In this document: positions 1 to 7,402 of the stretch, piece after piece
Layout of the letters: every line of letters begins with the position of its first letter
Position numbering within the stretch: the stretch's first letter is position 1
Virus record (IMG/VR): IMGVR_UViG_3300046838_000123
Span: 1-43,839 of that record
Direction: 5' to 3' (one strand)
Length of the DNA: 43,839 nucleotides
Origin: a virus
The notes under the pieces: model-generated
What the model was told of the DNA's origin: nothing
What the model saw: the letters and a program-made list of their open reading frames with translations, nothing else
Databases searched by the model: none
Position numbers and translations under genes: made by a program

Positions 1-127
1 CCGCCGGGAATGACGCCCGGTAAGCCTGCGCCCGTGGTACCGGAGCGGCCCGCTCCGCCATCGCCCCCATTGGCGCGTCCTGTACCGCCCGCGGAGGCAA
101 CTGCATTATTCCCCGCGCCCGTCCCGT
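1..127. repeat. Terminal direct repeat (circular closure), left copy
   Basis: Bases 1-127 are identical to 43713-43839. The length equals a common maximum assembly k-mer and the repeat lies inside a coding sequence that reads through it, so it most likely marks a circular or circularly permuted genome, not a packaged terminal repeat. The unique genome is then 43,712 bp. Confidence 0.9.
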
Positions 128-548
128 CTGCGCCTTCCCCACCGCCGCCCGCAGTGGTGCCGGAACCGTTGGCACCCGCACCGCCGCCGAAGTGCACATC
201 CCCGGTACTGCCGTCAGCACCCCCCGCGGATCCGGTGGGATTGTTCGTTCCCGGCGCGCCGCCGCCATTGGCATTGAGCGTGCTGGAATTGACCCAGAAG
301 CTCGCAGTCCCCGCCACTCCTGCGGTGGTGCCGCCGACCCCAACCTGAAAGGCATACGTGTTGCCGGGCGTGCTCGCGAAGGCGTTCAGCTTCGCATAGG
401 CGCCACCGCCTGCCCCACCCCCGGCTCCGATCGCAGTCTGTCCGCCGCCTTTGCCTCCCGCGCCCCAGATCTCGACCTGGACAGCCGTCACGCCGGCCGG
501 ACACGTCCAGGGCGATACGCTCGCCGTCGTGAGAACTTGCGTCGTCAC
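1..548 (-). CDS. Glycine-rich tail fibre protein, N-terminal part (continues at 43712)
   Basis: This is the 5' part of a gene that crosses the circular junction. It starts with GTG at 548, one base after the TGA of the upstream 147-aa gene (552-550), and stays in frame into 43712 and on to the stop at 42974. The full protein is 428 aa. It begins VTTQVLTTASVSPWTCPAGV and then runs for about 150 residues of Gly/Ala-rich sequence, as in glycine-rich phage fibre domains. A conserved VQVEIWGAGG motif near residue 20 resembles the start of known Gly-rich fibre modules. Probably a virion-surface adhesin. The start is inferred from frame and spacing. Confidence 0.8.
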   Translation of the reverse strand, partial: MTTQVLTTASVSPWTCPAGVTAVQVEIWGAGGKGGGQTAIGAGGGAGGGAYAKLNAFASTPGNTYAFQVGVGGTTAGVAGTASFWVNSSTLNANGGGAPGTNNPTGSAGGADGSTGDVHFGGGAGANGSGTTAGGGGEGADGTGAGNNAVASAGGTGRANGGDGGAGRSGTTGAGLPGVIPG

Positions 549-549
549 G

Positions 550-993
550 TCAGTCCAGCGTGACTACGAGCGCACCTATCGCATAGGAAGGAGTGATGCC
601 TGCGGTCACCGCAAGAGAAGCCGTCAGCGCACCGCTGGCAATAATGACGCTCGCGCCTGAAGTGGCTACTCCCACGGAGAAATAGGTACAGGTGCTGGAA
701 CCGGCCGTGCAGGCGCCAAAGGTGACTGCCGCGGCATTGGCCACCTGTGTGGTGCCCGAAACCGTGAATCCGGCACTCGATCGTGCTACTGCAACCCGAG
801 CATAGCCGGTGTACGTAGCCTCGCTCGTGGTCTGATCGCCTGCCTCACCCGGATCCGCGGTATGCAACGCGATGAACAGGGATCCTGCCGTGCTCGAGCC
901 TCGCAGTCCGGTGGCATCACCGACATTCGCCATGTTGGTGTTATTGAAGATGAGCAGTAAAAACGCGGATTCGGCTGCATTCGAGGCGCTCAT
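550..993 (-). CDS. Tail fibre-family virion protein, 147 aa
   Basis: Small structural protein of a family often annotated as phage tail fibre protein. The pattern is an N-terminal helix, then FIALHTADPGEAG, TGYARVAV, and a beta-rich C-terminus. A diverged second copy lies at 6487-6882, with the matching parts YGALFTSTAS and SYARVALTF. It sits between the portal gene (stop at 1007) and the glycine-rich fibre, and is probably co-translated with the fibre since only one base separates them. The exact position in the virion is not known. Confidence 0.8.
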   Translation of the reverse strand: MSASNAAESAFLLLIFNNTNMANVGDATGLRGSSTAGSLFIALHTADPGEAGDQTTSEATYTGYARVAVARSSAGFTVSGTTQVANAAAVTFGACTAGSSTCTYFSVGVATSGASVIIASGALTASLAVTAGITPSYAIGALVVTLD

Positions 994-1006
994 ATCTTCG
1001 ATATTC

Positions 1007-3301
1007 CTAGTTGACGGTCGCGCCGCTCACGCGACCCTGTGAGTCACGTTCGACGGTGATCTTGCGGGACTTGGGCTTCTCACCCTTCGTCTCTTGTTGT
1101 GCTGTGGTGGCCGCACGCGCTTTCTCGCGCTCCTGATGCAACTGCTGGTTGTGAGTAACTCCCAGATCTGCCATCTGTTTATCGCGCTTGGCTAAATCGG
1201 CTGCGTGTTGATGCTGCTGCGTTTCCAACTTCGAGGTCAGCACATTGATAGCCGCTTCCTTCGCTGACCCGTCCACCACCGCATTGGCCGCATCCTGCGT
1301 GGCTTTCAGGTTCTGCGCGGCGAGCAGCTGCAACGACTTCAGCTCGATCTCCTTGGCGTTCAGCATTTCCATCTGCGCCTGTGATTCCAGTTGCTTCGCG
1401 GCCTGTTCGGCTTGGAACGCTTTCTGCTGCGCTTGAAATTGATCCATCTGCGCTTTCAACTGAACCTGCTGCAACTGCGCTTGGGCCTTCAGCTGCGTCA
1501 AGTCCTGCTCGGTCTGTTGCTGCTCCTGGGTCTTTTGGGCTTGCGCCTGGGCGATCTGGTTGATCTGCGCTTCCTTGGCCTGGAGCATCTGCTGAATTTG
1601 AGGTGGGATCTCCGTCCCATCCGGCAACTTGCCGCTCATCGCGTCCAAAACCTTCTTCTTGGTCGCACTCGACAGCCCGGAAGCCTCGATCAGTGCCTGC
1701 GGAGGGATCTGCACCTTGGCGTCCCCCGCCAGGCTCACCATCGCCTGGAAGTCCTCCTGCTGCACCGTCGCAATCTCAGGGGCCTCATCGATGGTAATGT
1801 CCATTTCCATCTCAGCCATGACGTTCATCGGCGCACCGGGTTGTTTCATCCCCTTTTGCACGTGCGGATGGTTGTCCGGGTAGGACGAATTCAGCGGCAT
1901 GAACTTCGTATTCTCACCTTCCGTGATGCGGATGTACTGCTCACTCGTCCAGAACTGCTTCATGCGGTTGTACGCCGCCGTCATCACCCGCTTTTGCCAG
2001 AAGCGGATGCTGTCACCCTGGATCCCTAAGGTGATGATCCCGCCCTGCTGGTCCAACTGCTTGGCACGACCGGAGATATCCCCGCTTTGACCCAAAAGCG
2101 CTTCGTTCGGACCCGTGGCCGAGAGCGCCATCTGCGCTTCCTGCAGCAGCTTGAACTGCCCTTCGGCCAGATCCGCGTTCTCGCGCACCTCGAGCTTCAT
2201 CCCGGGGGTGTATTCGACGAAACCATCCGGTCGGGACAGCTCCTTGCGCGCATCCTCCTTGTTCTCAACCGCGCCCTTCTCAGCGAGCGCCTGGTTGACT
2301 GAGAGCAGATGTAGGGATTTGCTCCTGCGCTTGTTGATCTCGTCCTGCAGATCCTTGTAGCGCTTTACAATCCCGTACCGGTTGCCCTCCTTGTCCACGT
2401 ACATCGACTGCAGGATCAGCGGGCACTCCTTCTTGCCCGTCTCGCTGTCGAGATAGACCGATTCCGCGGGTTCCTCGATGAATCCGGCGCGTGAGAACAC
2501 CGCCCGATGCCACGTGTCGCCCTTGCGGAAATACTGCTCGTGGATCTGCACCCGCTTATGTCCGCGATCGAACCACCGGGGTTTGTCGTCGTAGGTCGGG
2601 GAGCCGGGAGCGAAGGACTGGGAGGTAAAGAAGTCGAACATCTCCGACATCTTCGGGTACGCCGCTTTGGCTTCGTCCAGGTCCATCCATTTGATGATTC
2701 CGTTGTATCGCGAATCGCTGAAGTCCTTCGCCAGGCTGTGACCATCGAAGTACAAGCGGTCCCAGCGGATGTAGCGAATCAGCACCTTCTTGTTCTGCGT
2801 CTTGGCGTAGGTCTGATTATCGACGATGACCTCGCAACCCCCGAATCCTTCGATCGCGAGATTCTCGAAGACGCTCGATTTGGTCTGCGCGAAGTGATTG
2901 CACTCGGCGACGTATCGTAAAGCACTGGTCGCCGCATCCGCGCCCGCGTCGTCTTCGGGCGTTCGGGGTTGGGCCTTGGGGTCGGTCCTGAGCTTGCGCT
3001 CGAGGCCCAAGGTGTAGTCCACCTTGTCCTTGATGCGGTTGTCGGTGATGGCGGGCTGGCCGCGCTTCTCCAGGATCTTGAGCTCATCCGAGCTCCATTG
3101 CTTGCCATCGTAGTAATCCCGATAGCACTCCGATTCCTTGCGGGCACAGGCGGTCGTATCGCAGGACTGATTGAAGTTGAACACCAGCCGGGCGAGCGTG
3201 GGATCGCCGCTGTCGATCTGCGCATAGGCCTCGTCCACATTCGCGCTGGACAGCAGCTTATCGAGTTTGTCAGCCGGCTTGGCTTTCTTAGCCTTGGCCA
3301 T
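1007..3301 (-). CDS. Portal protein, P22 gp1-like
   Basis: The 764-aa product is recognisable as a P22-type portal: ECYRDYYDGKQWSSDE, LEKRGQPAITDNRIKDKVD and TLGLERKLRTDP near residues 58-105, RLYFDGHSLAKDFSDSRYNG near 182-201, and a C-terminal third of Gln/Ala-rich helix that would form the portal barrel or crown. Dodecameric portals form the DNA channel at the capsid vertex and bind terminase and the tail. P22 gp1 is 725 aa, so the length fits. The ATG at 3301 follows directly on the TGA of the small upstream ORF. The late-operon order terS-terL-small ORF-portal supports the call. Confidence 0.93.
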   Translation of the reverse strand: MAKAKKAKPADKLDKLLSSANVDEAYAQIDSGDPTLARLVFNFNQSCDTTACARKESECYRDYYDGKQWSSDELKILEKRGQPAITDNRIKDKVDYTLGLERKLRTDPKAQPRTPEDDAGADAATSALRYVAECNHFAQTKSSVFENLAIEGFGGCEVIVDNQTYAKTQNKKVLIRYIRWDRLYFDGHSLAKDFSDSRYNGIIKWMDLDEAKAAYPKMSEMFDFFTSQSFAPGSPTYDDKPRWFDRGHKRVQIHEQYFRKGDTWHRAVFSRAGFIEEPAESVYLDSETGKKECPLILQSMYVDKEGNRYGIVKRYKDLQDEINKRRSKSLHLLSVNQALAEKGAVENKEDARKELSRPDGFVEYTPGMKLEVRENADLAEGQFKLLQEAQMALSATGPNEALLGQSGDISGRAKQLDQQGGIITLGIQGDSIRFWQKRVMTAAYNRMKQFWTSEQYIRITEGENTKFMPLNSSYPDNHPHVQKGMKQPGAPMNVMAEMEMDITIDEAPEIATVQQEDFQAMVSLAGDAKVQIPPQALIEASGLSSATKKKVLDAMSGKLPDGTEIPPQIQQMLQAKEAQINQIAQAQAQKTQEQQQTEQDLTQLKAQAQLQQVQLKAQMDQFQAQQKAFQAEQAAKQLESQAQMEMLNAKEIELKSLQLLAAQNLKATQDAANAVVDGSAKEAAINVLTSKLETQQHQHAADLAKRDKQMADLGVTHNQQLHQEREKARAATTAQQETKGEKPKSRKITVERDSQGRVSGATVN

Positions 3302-3475
3302 TCAATCCACCACTTTGATCCAGCCCAGGCGGTTACCGCAGCGGAGACCGATCCGATACCTCACGGCTGGAAGGGGCGTGTTTGGCCGCCCGGACTGAAA
3401 TAGAGGCTGCCCGCGCAACAATATTTCTACCGGCTCGCGGGCGTAAGCAATAACGTTGCTCAGAGTGGTGCTCAT
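3302..3475 (-). CDS. Small hypothetical protein between terL and portal
   Basis: ORF of 57 aa from ATG 3475 (MSTTLSNVIAYAREPVEILL...) ending in TGA directly followed by the portal ATG, which suggests translational coupling. It has no recognisable domain. An upstream GTG at 3493 would lie inside the parS-like palindrome and is less likely. The Shine-Dalgarno sequence is weak. Confidence 0.5.
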   Translation of the reverse strand: MSTTLSNVIAYAREPVEILLRGQPLFQSGRPNTPLPAVRYRIGLRCGNRLGWIKVVD

Positions 3476-3486
3476 TGTGTCGTTTT

Positions 3487-3500
3487 GTTCCACGTGGAAC
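3487..3500. promoter_or_regulatory. parS-like palindrome (candidate host ParB binding site)
   Basis: GTTCCACGTGGAAC is a perfect 14-bp palindrome that fits the bacterial chromosomal parS core GTTNCACGTGNAAC and is the form known from pseudomonads. The wider site reads TGTTCCACGTGGAACG. It is the only perfect copy noticed in the genome and lies in the intergenic stretch between terL (ends 3543) and the small ORF before the portal. No ParA or ParB gene was recognised, so any ParB would come from the host. The match is seen directly; function is inferred. Confidence 0.6.
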
Positions 3501-3540
3501 GATACTGATTCAGCTAGCTCAGTACGTATCCAGCTAGCTG
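3501..3540. repeat. Palindrome-rich segment beside the parS-like site
   Basis: AGCTAGCT occurs at 3512-3519 and 3532-3539, exactly 20 bp apart, and the second copy is part of the 10-bp palindrome CAGCTAGCTG (3531-3540). In addition GATAC (3501-3505) faces GTATC (3526-3530) and TACTGA (3503-3508) faces TCAGTA (3519-3524). It directly adjoins the parS-like palindrome and lies 3' of terL. It could be a protein-binding site or RNA structure; there is no U-run, so it is not a typical terminator. Confidence 0.4.
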
Positions 3541-3542
3541 CA

Positions 3543-5015
3543 TCACGCTGTCTTCCATGCCTTGGTCTCGGGTTCCTCGAACAGCTTTGCGTAGCTGTCG
3601 GTGGGTTGCTTGGATGACTGGGCGGCCGTGCTCATCCAAGGGCGGGACATGCATGCATACCGGGTTTCATCGCCTGCGTGATCCTCGGAATCGGTATCCA
3701 CGTCCTCAGCCTTGGTGGAATCGTGCTGCAGCATGGGCAGCGTGCGAATCGTGTGGATGCAGGTCTTGAAGAAGTACAGCATCGGCCTGCCGTCCTCTCC
3801 CACCAAACGACCACGCAGCTGATCCCAGCCTGGGATGCGTTTGTTATCGCCATCCTTGAACATCACTGGCGCCATGCGGGACTTGATACTCGGGCCCCCG
3901 TCCTCAGCAGAGGCGGACGGGTCTATGACGCCATAGGCGATCTTGTCGCCCTTCTCCCGCTCCACGATGCCGGGGATATCCTTCTGCCCCGCAATGCCCT
4001 TGACGCCCGTCCTGAGCTGTTCTGCGGTGAGCTTCAATCCGACGTTCGGTTGGCCGTCCTTCATGCCGTACCACTCGCGGTACTTGATCAAAGCACCTCG
4101 AGGGAACTGTTTCAGCTCACCGTCGGAGACCGCGTACCAGCCGACACTGAAGGGCTTGGACGACCCCCAGTCCATAGCCCTGAAGCGCGTCCAGTGAGCC
4201 GGTAGCGTGAGCGGTTCAACGACGTGCTTGCGTTCGTTGAATTCGGGGAAGAACGCGCCCTCGATGACACTCCAGTCGCCTTCCTTGATCGCACGAACGA
4301 AGGTCGGGGATCCGGCGCCTTCAAGGCGAGCCTCATAACCCGGATCGTGGGCAATCCCGATCTTGTTGTCCTTCAAGCGCGCCTTGACGAACAGGCGCTT
4401 CATCCCCGAACCGTCGTCCGGCTCGAAAACATGATCACCCAGCGGATATTCGTCGATCTTCCAGTAGGCCCGCACATTGTGATGGCCGGGGCCGCCGGGA
4501 TTGGCAGAAGCGCGAATGCGCTTGTTCGGAATACTCGCCGAGGCACTGCGTAACCGCGCTTTCATCCGCTGGTAGGGCGTCATGCTGGCCCACAGCGCAA
4601 GTTCGTCCCAACCGATCCAGGTATAGGCGTGGCCCCAGTACTGCATCCAATCGTCGTCCGACTCCATGAAGCGCATCTTCAGAGTCGCCCCGTTGGGCCA
4701 GGTCCATGTTTTGGTCTGATTGCTCCAATTCACCCCCGGGAACCAGGGTGGATAGATCTCCTTGGAGCGCGCTATGAGATCTTCGAGCTGCGGGTAGTTC
4801 TTCCTGAACAGAATGCCGTGCCAGTGCTTGCCATACGGTCGCGGGACATCCTGCGCAAAATCACCCAGCAAAAAGTCGCTCTTCCCCCCGAATACGGCCC
4901 CGCCGTACAGCAGTTCATCAACCGTGTCCCGGCGAATGGCCGTTAGTTGCGGGCCCGGCTGCGCTCTCCAGGGCGTCACTGTCGCGCTGCTCGACGGGGA
5001 TGGGCTGGGCTGCAT
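3543..5015 (-). CDS. terL: Terminase large subunit
   Basis: The 490-aa packaging ATPase/nuclease has a clear N-terminal motor domain. The entry motif is TPWRAQPGPQ, the Walker A-type loop is LLYGGAVFGGKSD (near residues 36-48), and the Walker B-type segment is YTWIGWDEL (near 130-140). A C-terminal nuclease domain follows, with Asp-containing strands such as FRAMDWGSSKPF and YGVIDPSASAEDGG. The ATG at 5015 overlaps the end of terS by 98 bp; an in-frame GTG at 4979 would shorten the overlap and still keep the motor. TerL drives ATP-dependent DNA translocation into the prohead through the portal, whose gene lies two ORFs downstream. Confidence 0.95.
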   Translation of the reverse strand: MQPSPSPSSSATVTPWRAQPGPQLTAIRRDTVDELLYGGAVFGGKSDFLLGDFAQDVPRPYGKHWHGILFRKNYPQLEDLIARSKEIYPPWFPGVNWSNQTKTWTWPNGATLKMRFMESDDDWMQYWGHAYTWIGWDELALWASMTPYQRMKARLRSASASIPNKRIRASANPGGPGHHNVRAYWKIDEYPLGDHVFEPDDGSGMKRLFVKARLKDNKIGIAHDPGYEARLEGAGSPTFVRAIKEGDWSVIEGAFFPEFNERKHVVEPLTLPAHWTRFRAMDWGSSKPFSVGWYAVSDGELKQFPRGALIKYREWYGMKDGQPNVGLKLTAEQLRTGVKGIAGQKDIPGIVEREKGDKIAYGVIDPSASAEDGGPSIKSRMAPVMFKDGDNKRIPGWDQLRGRLVGEDGRPMLYFFKTCIHTIRTLPMLQHDSTKAEDVDTDSEDHAGDETRYACMSRPWMSTAAQSSKQPTDSYAKLFEEPETKAWKTA

Positions 5016-5289
5016 AGGTGCCTAAGGCTCCATCCACATGCGCATCGACACTCGAGAGCTTGGGTTTCTCATAGCCAATCGCTTTACCCGCCGCATCGAT
5101 CCGCAGCACCAGCGGCTGGGTGGTGTCTTTGTAAACGGTCATCAGCATGGCGTGCGCATCGCCATCAAAGGCCGTCGGCCCCAGCGCTTGGGTGATCTGC
5201 TCCTGGGCGTGTTCAACGGCCGCTTCGCGCTCCGCAGTGATGCGATTGCGCGTGCCCTTGCGGCGACCGCCCGTCTTCAAACCTTTCAT
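4918..5289 (-). CDS. terS: Terminase small subunit (probable)
   Basis: Protein of 123 aa starting MKGLKTGGRRKGTRNRITAE, the basic Gly/Lys/Arg-rich N-terminus typical of one class of phage small terminase or terminase-adjacent proteins, followed by helical sequence (AVEHAQEQITQALG, LRIDAAGKAIGYEKP). Small terminases recognise the packaging site and load TerL. The position directly before and overlapping terL supports the role. Two copies of a palindromic 12-13 bp repeat lie directly upstream (5298-5332) and are candidate binding sites. Confidence 0.75.
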   Translation of the reverse strand: MKGLKTGGRRKGTRNRITAEREAAVEHAQEQITQALGPTAFDGDAHAMLMTVYKDTTQPLVLRIDAAGKAIGYEKPKLSSVDAHVDGALGTYAAQPIPVEQRDSDALESAAGPATNGHSPGHG

Positions 5290-5297
5290 CTACCCGC

Positions 5298-5332
5298 GTC
5301 TACTTTAGAAGTGTGAAGGGTCTACTTTAGAC
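5298..5332. repeat. Tandem palindromic repeats before terS
   Basis: GTCTACTTTAGA occurs at 5298-5309 and again at 5320-5331, 22 bp apart start to start. The second copy extends to GTCTACTTTAGAC, whose arms GTCTA and TAGAC are inverted repeats. The pair lies between the 105-aa gene and terS and includes that gene's stop codon. Two helical turns of spacing suggest a protein-binding site, possibly for TerS or a late regulator. Confidence 0.5.
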
Positions 5333-5644
5333 GCCCTGCAGATTGACGAGGTCGTAGCGCTGGTATCCCGTAAATGCATTCTCCGGCGGATCCGCATTCG
5401 CGAGAAATGACACGACCTTGCGCTCGACGGGATTCGAAGAGTCAATGATGGCGTTCAGGGTGGCATCGATCTGTACTTCGACTACCGCCGCGGGGGTAAT
5501 GGGTGTCCAGTCGAGCAACGCGGTGCCGGTGGTTTCGCAGTCCACCCGATAGCTCAAGGAGCTGGCGATCTGAGGGGTTTCGGCGTTGTCGTAGAACTTC
5601 GCCTTAACGAAGCACCGGCTTCCTTCGTTCAGCGTGGGGATCAT
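5327..5644 (-). CDS. Conserved phage structural protein, 105 aa
   Basis: A beta-rich small protein starting MIPTLNEGSRCFVKAKFYD with SYRVDCETTGTALLDWTPIT and a C-terminal SFLANADPPENAF. It resembles small Ig-like hypothetical proteins seen beside tail genes in other phages, where the core YxVDCxTTGTxLxDWTP recurs. Function unknown; position between tail genes and terS suggests a virion component. Its ATG overlaps the TGA of the preceding small ORF (ATGA at 5644-5641). Confidence 0.7.
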   Translation of the reverse strand: MIPTLNEGSRCFVKAKFYDNAETPQIASSLSYRVDCETTGTALLDWTPITPAAVVEVQIDATLNAIIDSSNPVERKVVSFLANADPPENAFTGYQRYDLVNLQGV

Positions 5645-5829
5645 GCTAGGGCTCCGTTTGGAGTAAAATCAATTTGGCGGCTTCGAAGTCCCCAGCGCAC
5701 TGCAGCGTTGGGGTCTAGCGGTGATTTCCAATTCAAATCGGTGGGTACTCGCCCTCTCGCGCACCGGATTAAACTTCCGGGCAGGCGGACGAGGGACCGA
5801 CGAGTGATAACACCGCCGGGTTCCTTCAT
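5641..5829 (-). CDS. Small uncertain ORF, 62 aa, overlapping a second frame
   Basis: An ORF from ATG 5829 to TGA at 5641 that overlaps the next gene by ATGA, a coupling seen repeatedly in this phage. Another frame of the same strand, 5863-5669 (64 aa), instead overlaps the stop of the 207-aa gene by ATGA. Only one is likely to be translated in full, or the two are remnants of a single frameshifted gene. No domain is recognisable in either. Confidence 0.3.
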   Translation of the reverse strand: MKEPGGVITRRSLVRLPGSLIRCARGRVPTDLNWKSPLDPNAAVRWGLRSRQIDFTPNGALA

Positions 5830-5859
5830 CGCGAATCGGAGCCGCCCTCATTTCCATAA

Positions 5860-6483
5860 TCATCCTTTCCGGAAGAAGGTACGGATTTCATCGGCGCTGA
5901 AGGTGAGGCGCATCTGAGTGGCCAAGGTGGGAATGGCGTATTGACCGGTGGCGGTCAGTCCCATCGTCAGATCGCAGGAGGCGGCGTCGAGACTCACAGG
6001 TTGTCCAGCAAGCGTAAGCAGGAGTCCGACACTCGCCGTGGGAGTGAGCGTGCCGCCTGTGAGGGTCGGTGTACCCGTCAGATCGCATAGGATTGTCTGC
6101 GTGGCCCCTGGCACCACCTGCAGCGCACCGGTCAGCCCACAGGCTATGCCCGCACTGGCGTTGCCCTGGAGCGTCCCACCGACCGTGCCCGAGAGCCCTA
6201 TGAGGATGCCGAGCGTGGGCGAGGCGGTGAATCCGCCCAGTGCCGGCAGATTCAACTGCGTATTGAGCGTCGCGCTGTTACTGATGAACCCGCTGGAGAT
6301 GCCACTGAGGCCTAAATGGACGTCCGGGGTGGCAAAGACGTTGAACTCAATCGATTCAGGCGGCGTCAACCCTAGTTTGACGTCGAGACTCGCCGTCGTA
6401 CCGGCGATACCGGACAATCCCAGCGTGATGCCGAGACTGGCTGCCGCGGCGCCACCAATGACCGACCTGAGCAGCAGCAGCAT
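5860..6483 (-). CDS. Repetitive beta-rich virion protein, 207 aa
   Basis: Begins with a hydrophobic stretch (MLLLLRSVIGGAAAASLGIT) and continues as irregular repeats of about 25-30 residues built around LGLSG or LxGLTG turns, for example LGITLGLSGIAG, VHLGLSGISSG, ILIGLSGTVGG and ILCDLTGTPTLTGG. This suggests a repetitive beta fold such as a fibre shaft. The N-terminus could act as a signal anchor. No family was recognised. It lies in the tail-gene cluster, three bases after the previous stop. Confidence 0.65.
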   Translation of the reverse strand: MLLLLRSVIGGAAAASLGITLGLSGIAGTTASLDVKLGLTPPESIEFNVFATPDVHLGLSGISSGFISNSATLNTQLNLPALGGFTASPTLGILIGLSGTVGGTLQGNASAGIACGLTGALQVVPGATQTILCDLTGTPTLTGGTLTPTASVGLLLTLAGQPVSLDAASCDLTMGLTATGQYAIPTLATQMRLTFSADEIRTFFRKG

Positions 6484-6486
6484 GGA

Positions 6487-6882
6487 TCAATCGACCGTTT
6501 CGGCCAGCGCTCCGCTGTTGAACTGGAACGTGTTCGAGGTATTCACCGTCACATCGGAGCTCAGCTGCGCATAGCTGAGTACGTTGCCCGCCGTGCTCGC
6601 ATCCATGACCGCCACATAGCGAATCGTGCCCCAGCCGGCCGTGGCCGTGGGAAACGTGGTCGTGGTCGCGGAGCCATCGCCGTCCGTGGGAGCCCCGAAG
6701 GTGAGCGCTACACGCGCGTAGGAACCACCTGTCACCTCATTCGTGAGTGTCCCGGCTTTGATCTCGGCCAGGGAGGCGGTCGAGGTGAAGAGCGCCCCGT
6801 AGACAGCCGCGGGACTCGTGTAGTTCGTCGCGCGATAGACGTGGTTCGCGATCTTGTTCGCGAGATAAGTCGATGCGGGCAT
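6487..6882 (-). CDS. Tail fibre-family virion protein, 131 aa (paralogue of 550-993)
   Basis: Member of the same small tail-fibre family as 550-993. It has an N-terminal NKIANHVYRATNYTSPAAVY segment, YGALFTSTASLAEI, EVTGGSYARVALTFGAPTDG and a C-terminal GTIRYVAVMDAST block. This NKxxxHVxR...VYxALFTS...GGSYARxAxTFxAP layout is common in siphovirus and podovirus tail regions. Duplication of the family within one genome suggests two related fibre or baseplate parts. Confidence 0.8.
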   Translation of the reverse strand: MPASTYLANKIANHVYRATNYTSPAAVYGALFTSTASLAEIKAGTLTNEVTGGSYARVALTFGAPTDGDGSATTTTFPTATAGWGTIRYVAVMDASTAGNVLSYAQLSSDVTVNTSNTFQFNSGALAETVD

Positions 6883-6895
6883 GAGGGAAACTCCG

Positions 6896-7393
6896 TCAGA
6901 TCAGGACGTAAACGAGGGAGCCCCCAACAGCCAGGGCACTACCGAGGTTGATGTTCAAAGCTTGGTTGGCGGCGGTCTCGAAATGTCCCACGGGACAATA
7001 GCTCTCACTGATTCCGCCATTAGCGGCAAACTGCATCGCGCCACAGATATCCGTGGTTGCACTCTGGAACTTCACCGTGTTCGCCCCCGCACTGACCACG
7101 GCGTATTTCAGGACGCGGATTTTGTGGGTCGCATCCGCCGCAACGACCGCCGTATTGCCACTGGCGCTCGAGGTGATAACGGCGAATTTCGGCGTAACGA
7201 TCGTGCCGGCATTGGACATCTGGGTTGATTCAAGTGTCGCTTGCACGGGCAGCGGCTGGGCTACCTGTGTGTCGGTTCCGGTACCATCCGCGCCCCAAAC
7301 CGGCTTGACCCGTTGGGCGAGGACTCCGCTGCCCAAATCATCGGCAGCGATCGTGGTTCCGCTCCCGGCAGTAATGGCAACGTTATCGACCAA
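6896..7393 (-). CDS. Conserved virion structural protein, 165 aa
   Basis: Starts MVDNVAITAGSGTTIAADDL and continues GVLAQRVKPVWGADGTGTDT, a pattern shared by a common family of phage structural proteins of unknown role. The second half is beta-rich (THKIRVLKYAVVSAGANTVK). It lies between two tail-related genes in the late block. Probably a tail or fibre-associated protein; the exact place in the particle cannot be told. Confidence 0.75.
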   Translation of the reverse strand: MVDNVAITAGSGTTIAADDLGSGVLAQRVKPVWGADGTGTDTQVAQPLPVQATLESTQMSNAGTIVTPKFAVITSSASGNTAVVAADATHKIRVLKYAVVSAGANTVKFQSATTDICGAMQFAANGGISESYCPVGHFETAANQALNINLGSALAVGGSLVYVLI

Positions 7394-7402
7394 GGGATGC
7401 TC

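Noticed and set aside
1-127. Packaged terminal repeat (cos or DTR ends)
   Set aside because: The length equals a usual assembly k-mer and the repeat is in the middle of a fibre gene, so circular-assembly overlap is the simpler reading.
10-348. Proline-rich plus-strand open frame
   Set aside because: It is the reverse of the Gly-rich fibre domain; Gly codons read as Pro on the other strand.
1391-2029. Leu/Arg-rich plus-strand frame opposite the portal gene
   Set aside because: It mirrors Gln-rich portal sequence and has no ribosome site or domain.
3302-3493. GTG start at 3493 for the small ORF before the portal
   Set aside because: The GTG lies inside the parS-like palindrome and has no ribosome site. 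The ATG at 3475 is preferred.
3511-3540. Similarity to a synthetic constitutive promoter (GCTAGCTCAGT)
   Set aside because: The match covers only part of the sequence, without proper -35 and -10 boxes at 17 bp. It is better explained by the local AGCTAGCT palindromes.
5735-5810. tRNA-like TTCAAATC motif
   Set aside because: The flanking bases cannot form a T-stem or acceptor stem on either strand.
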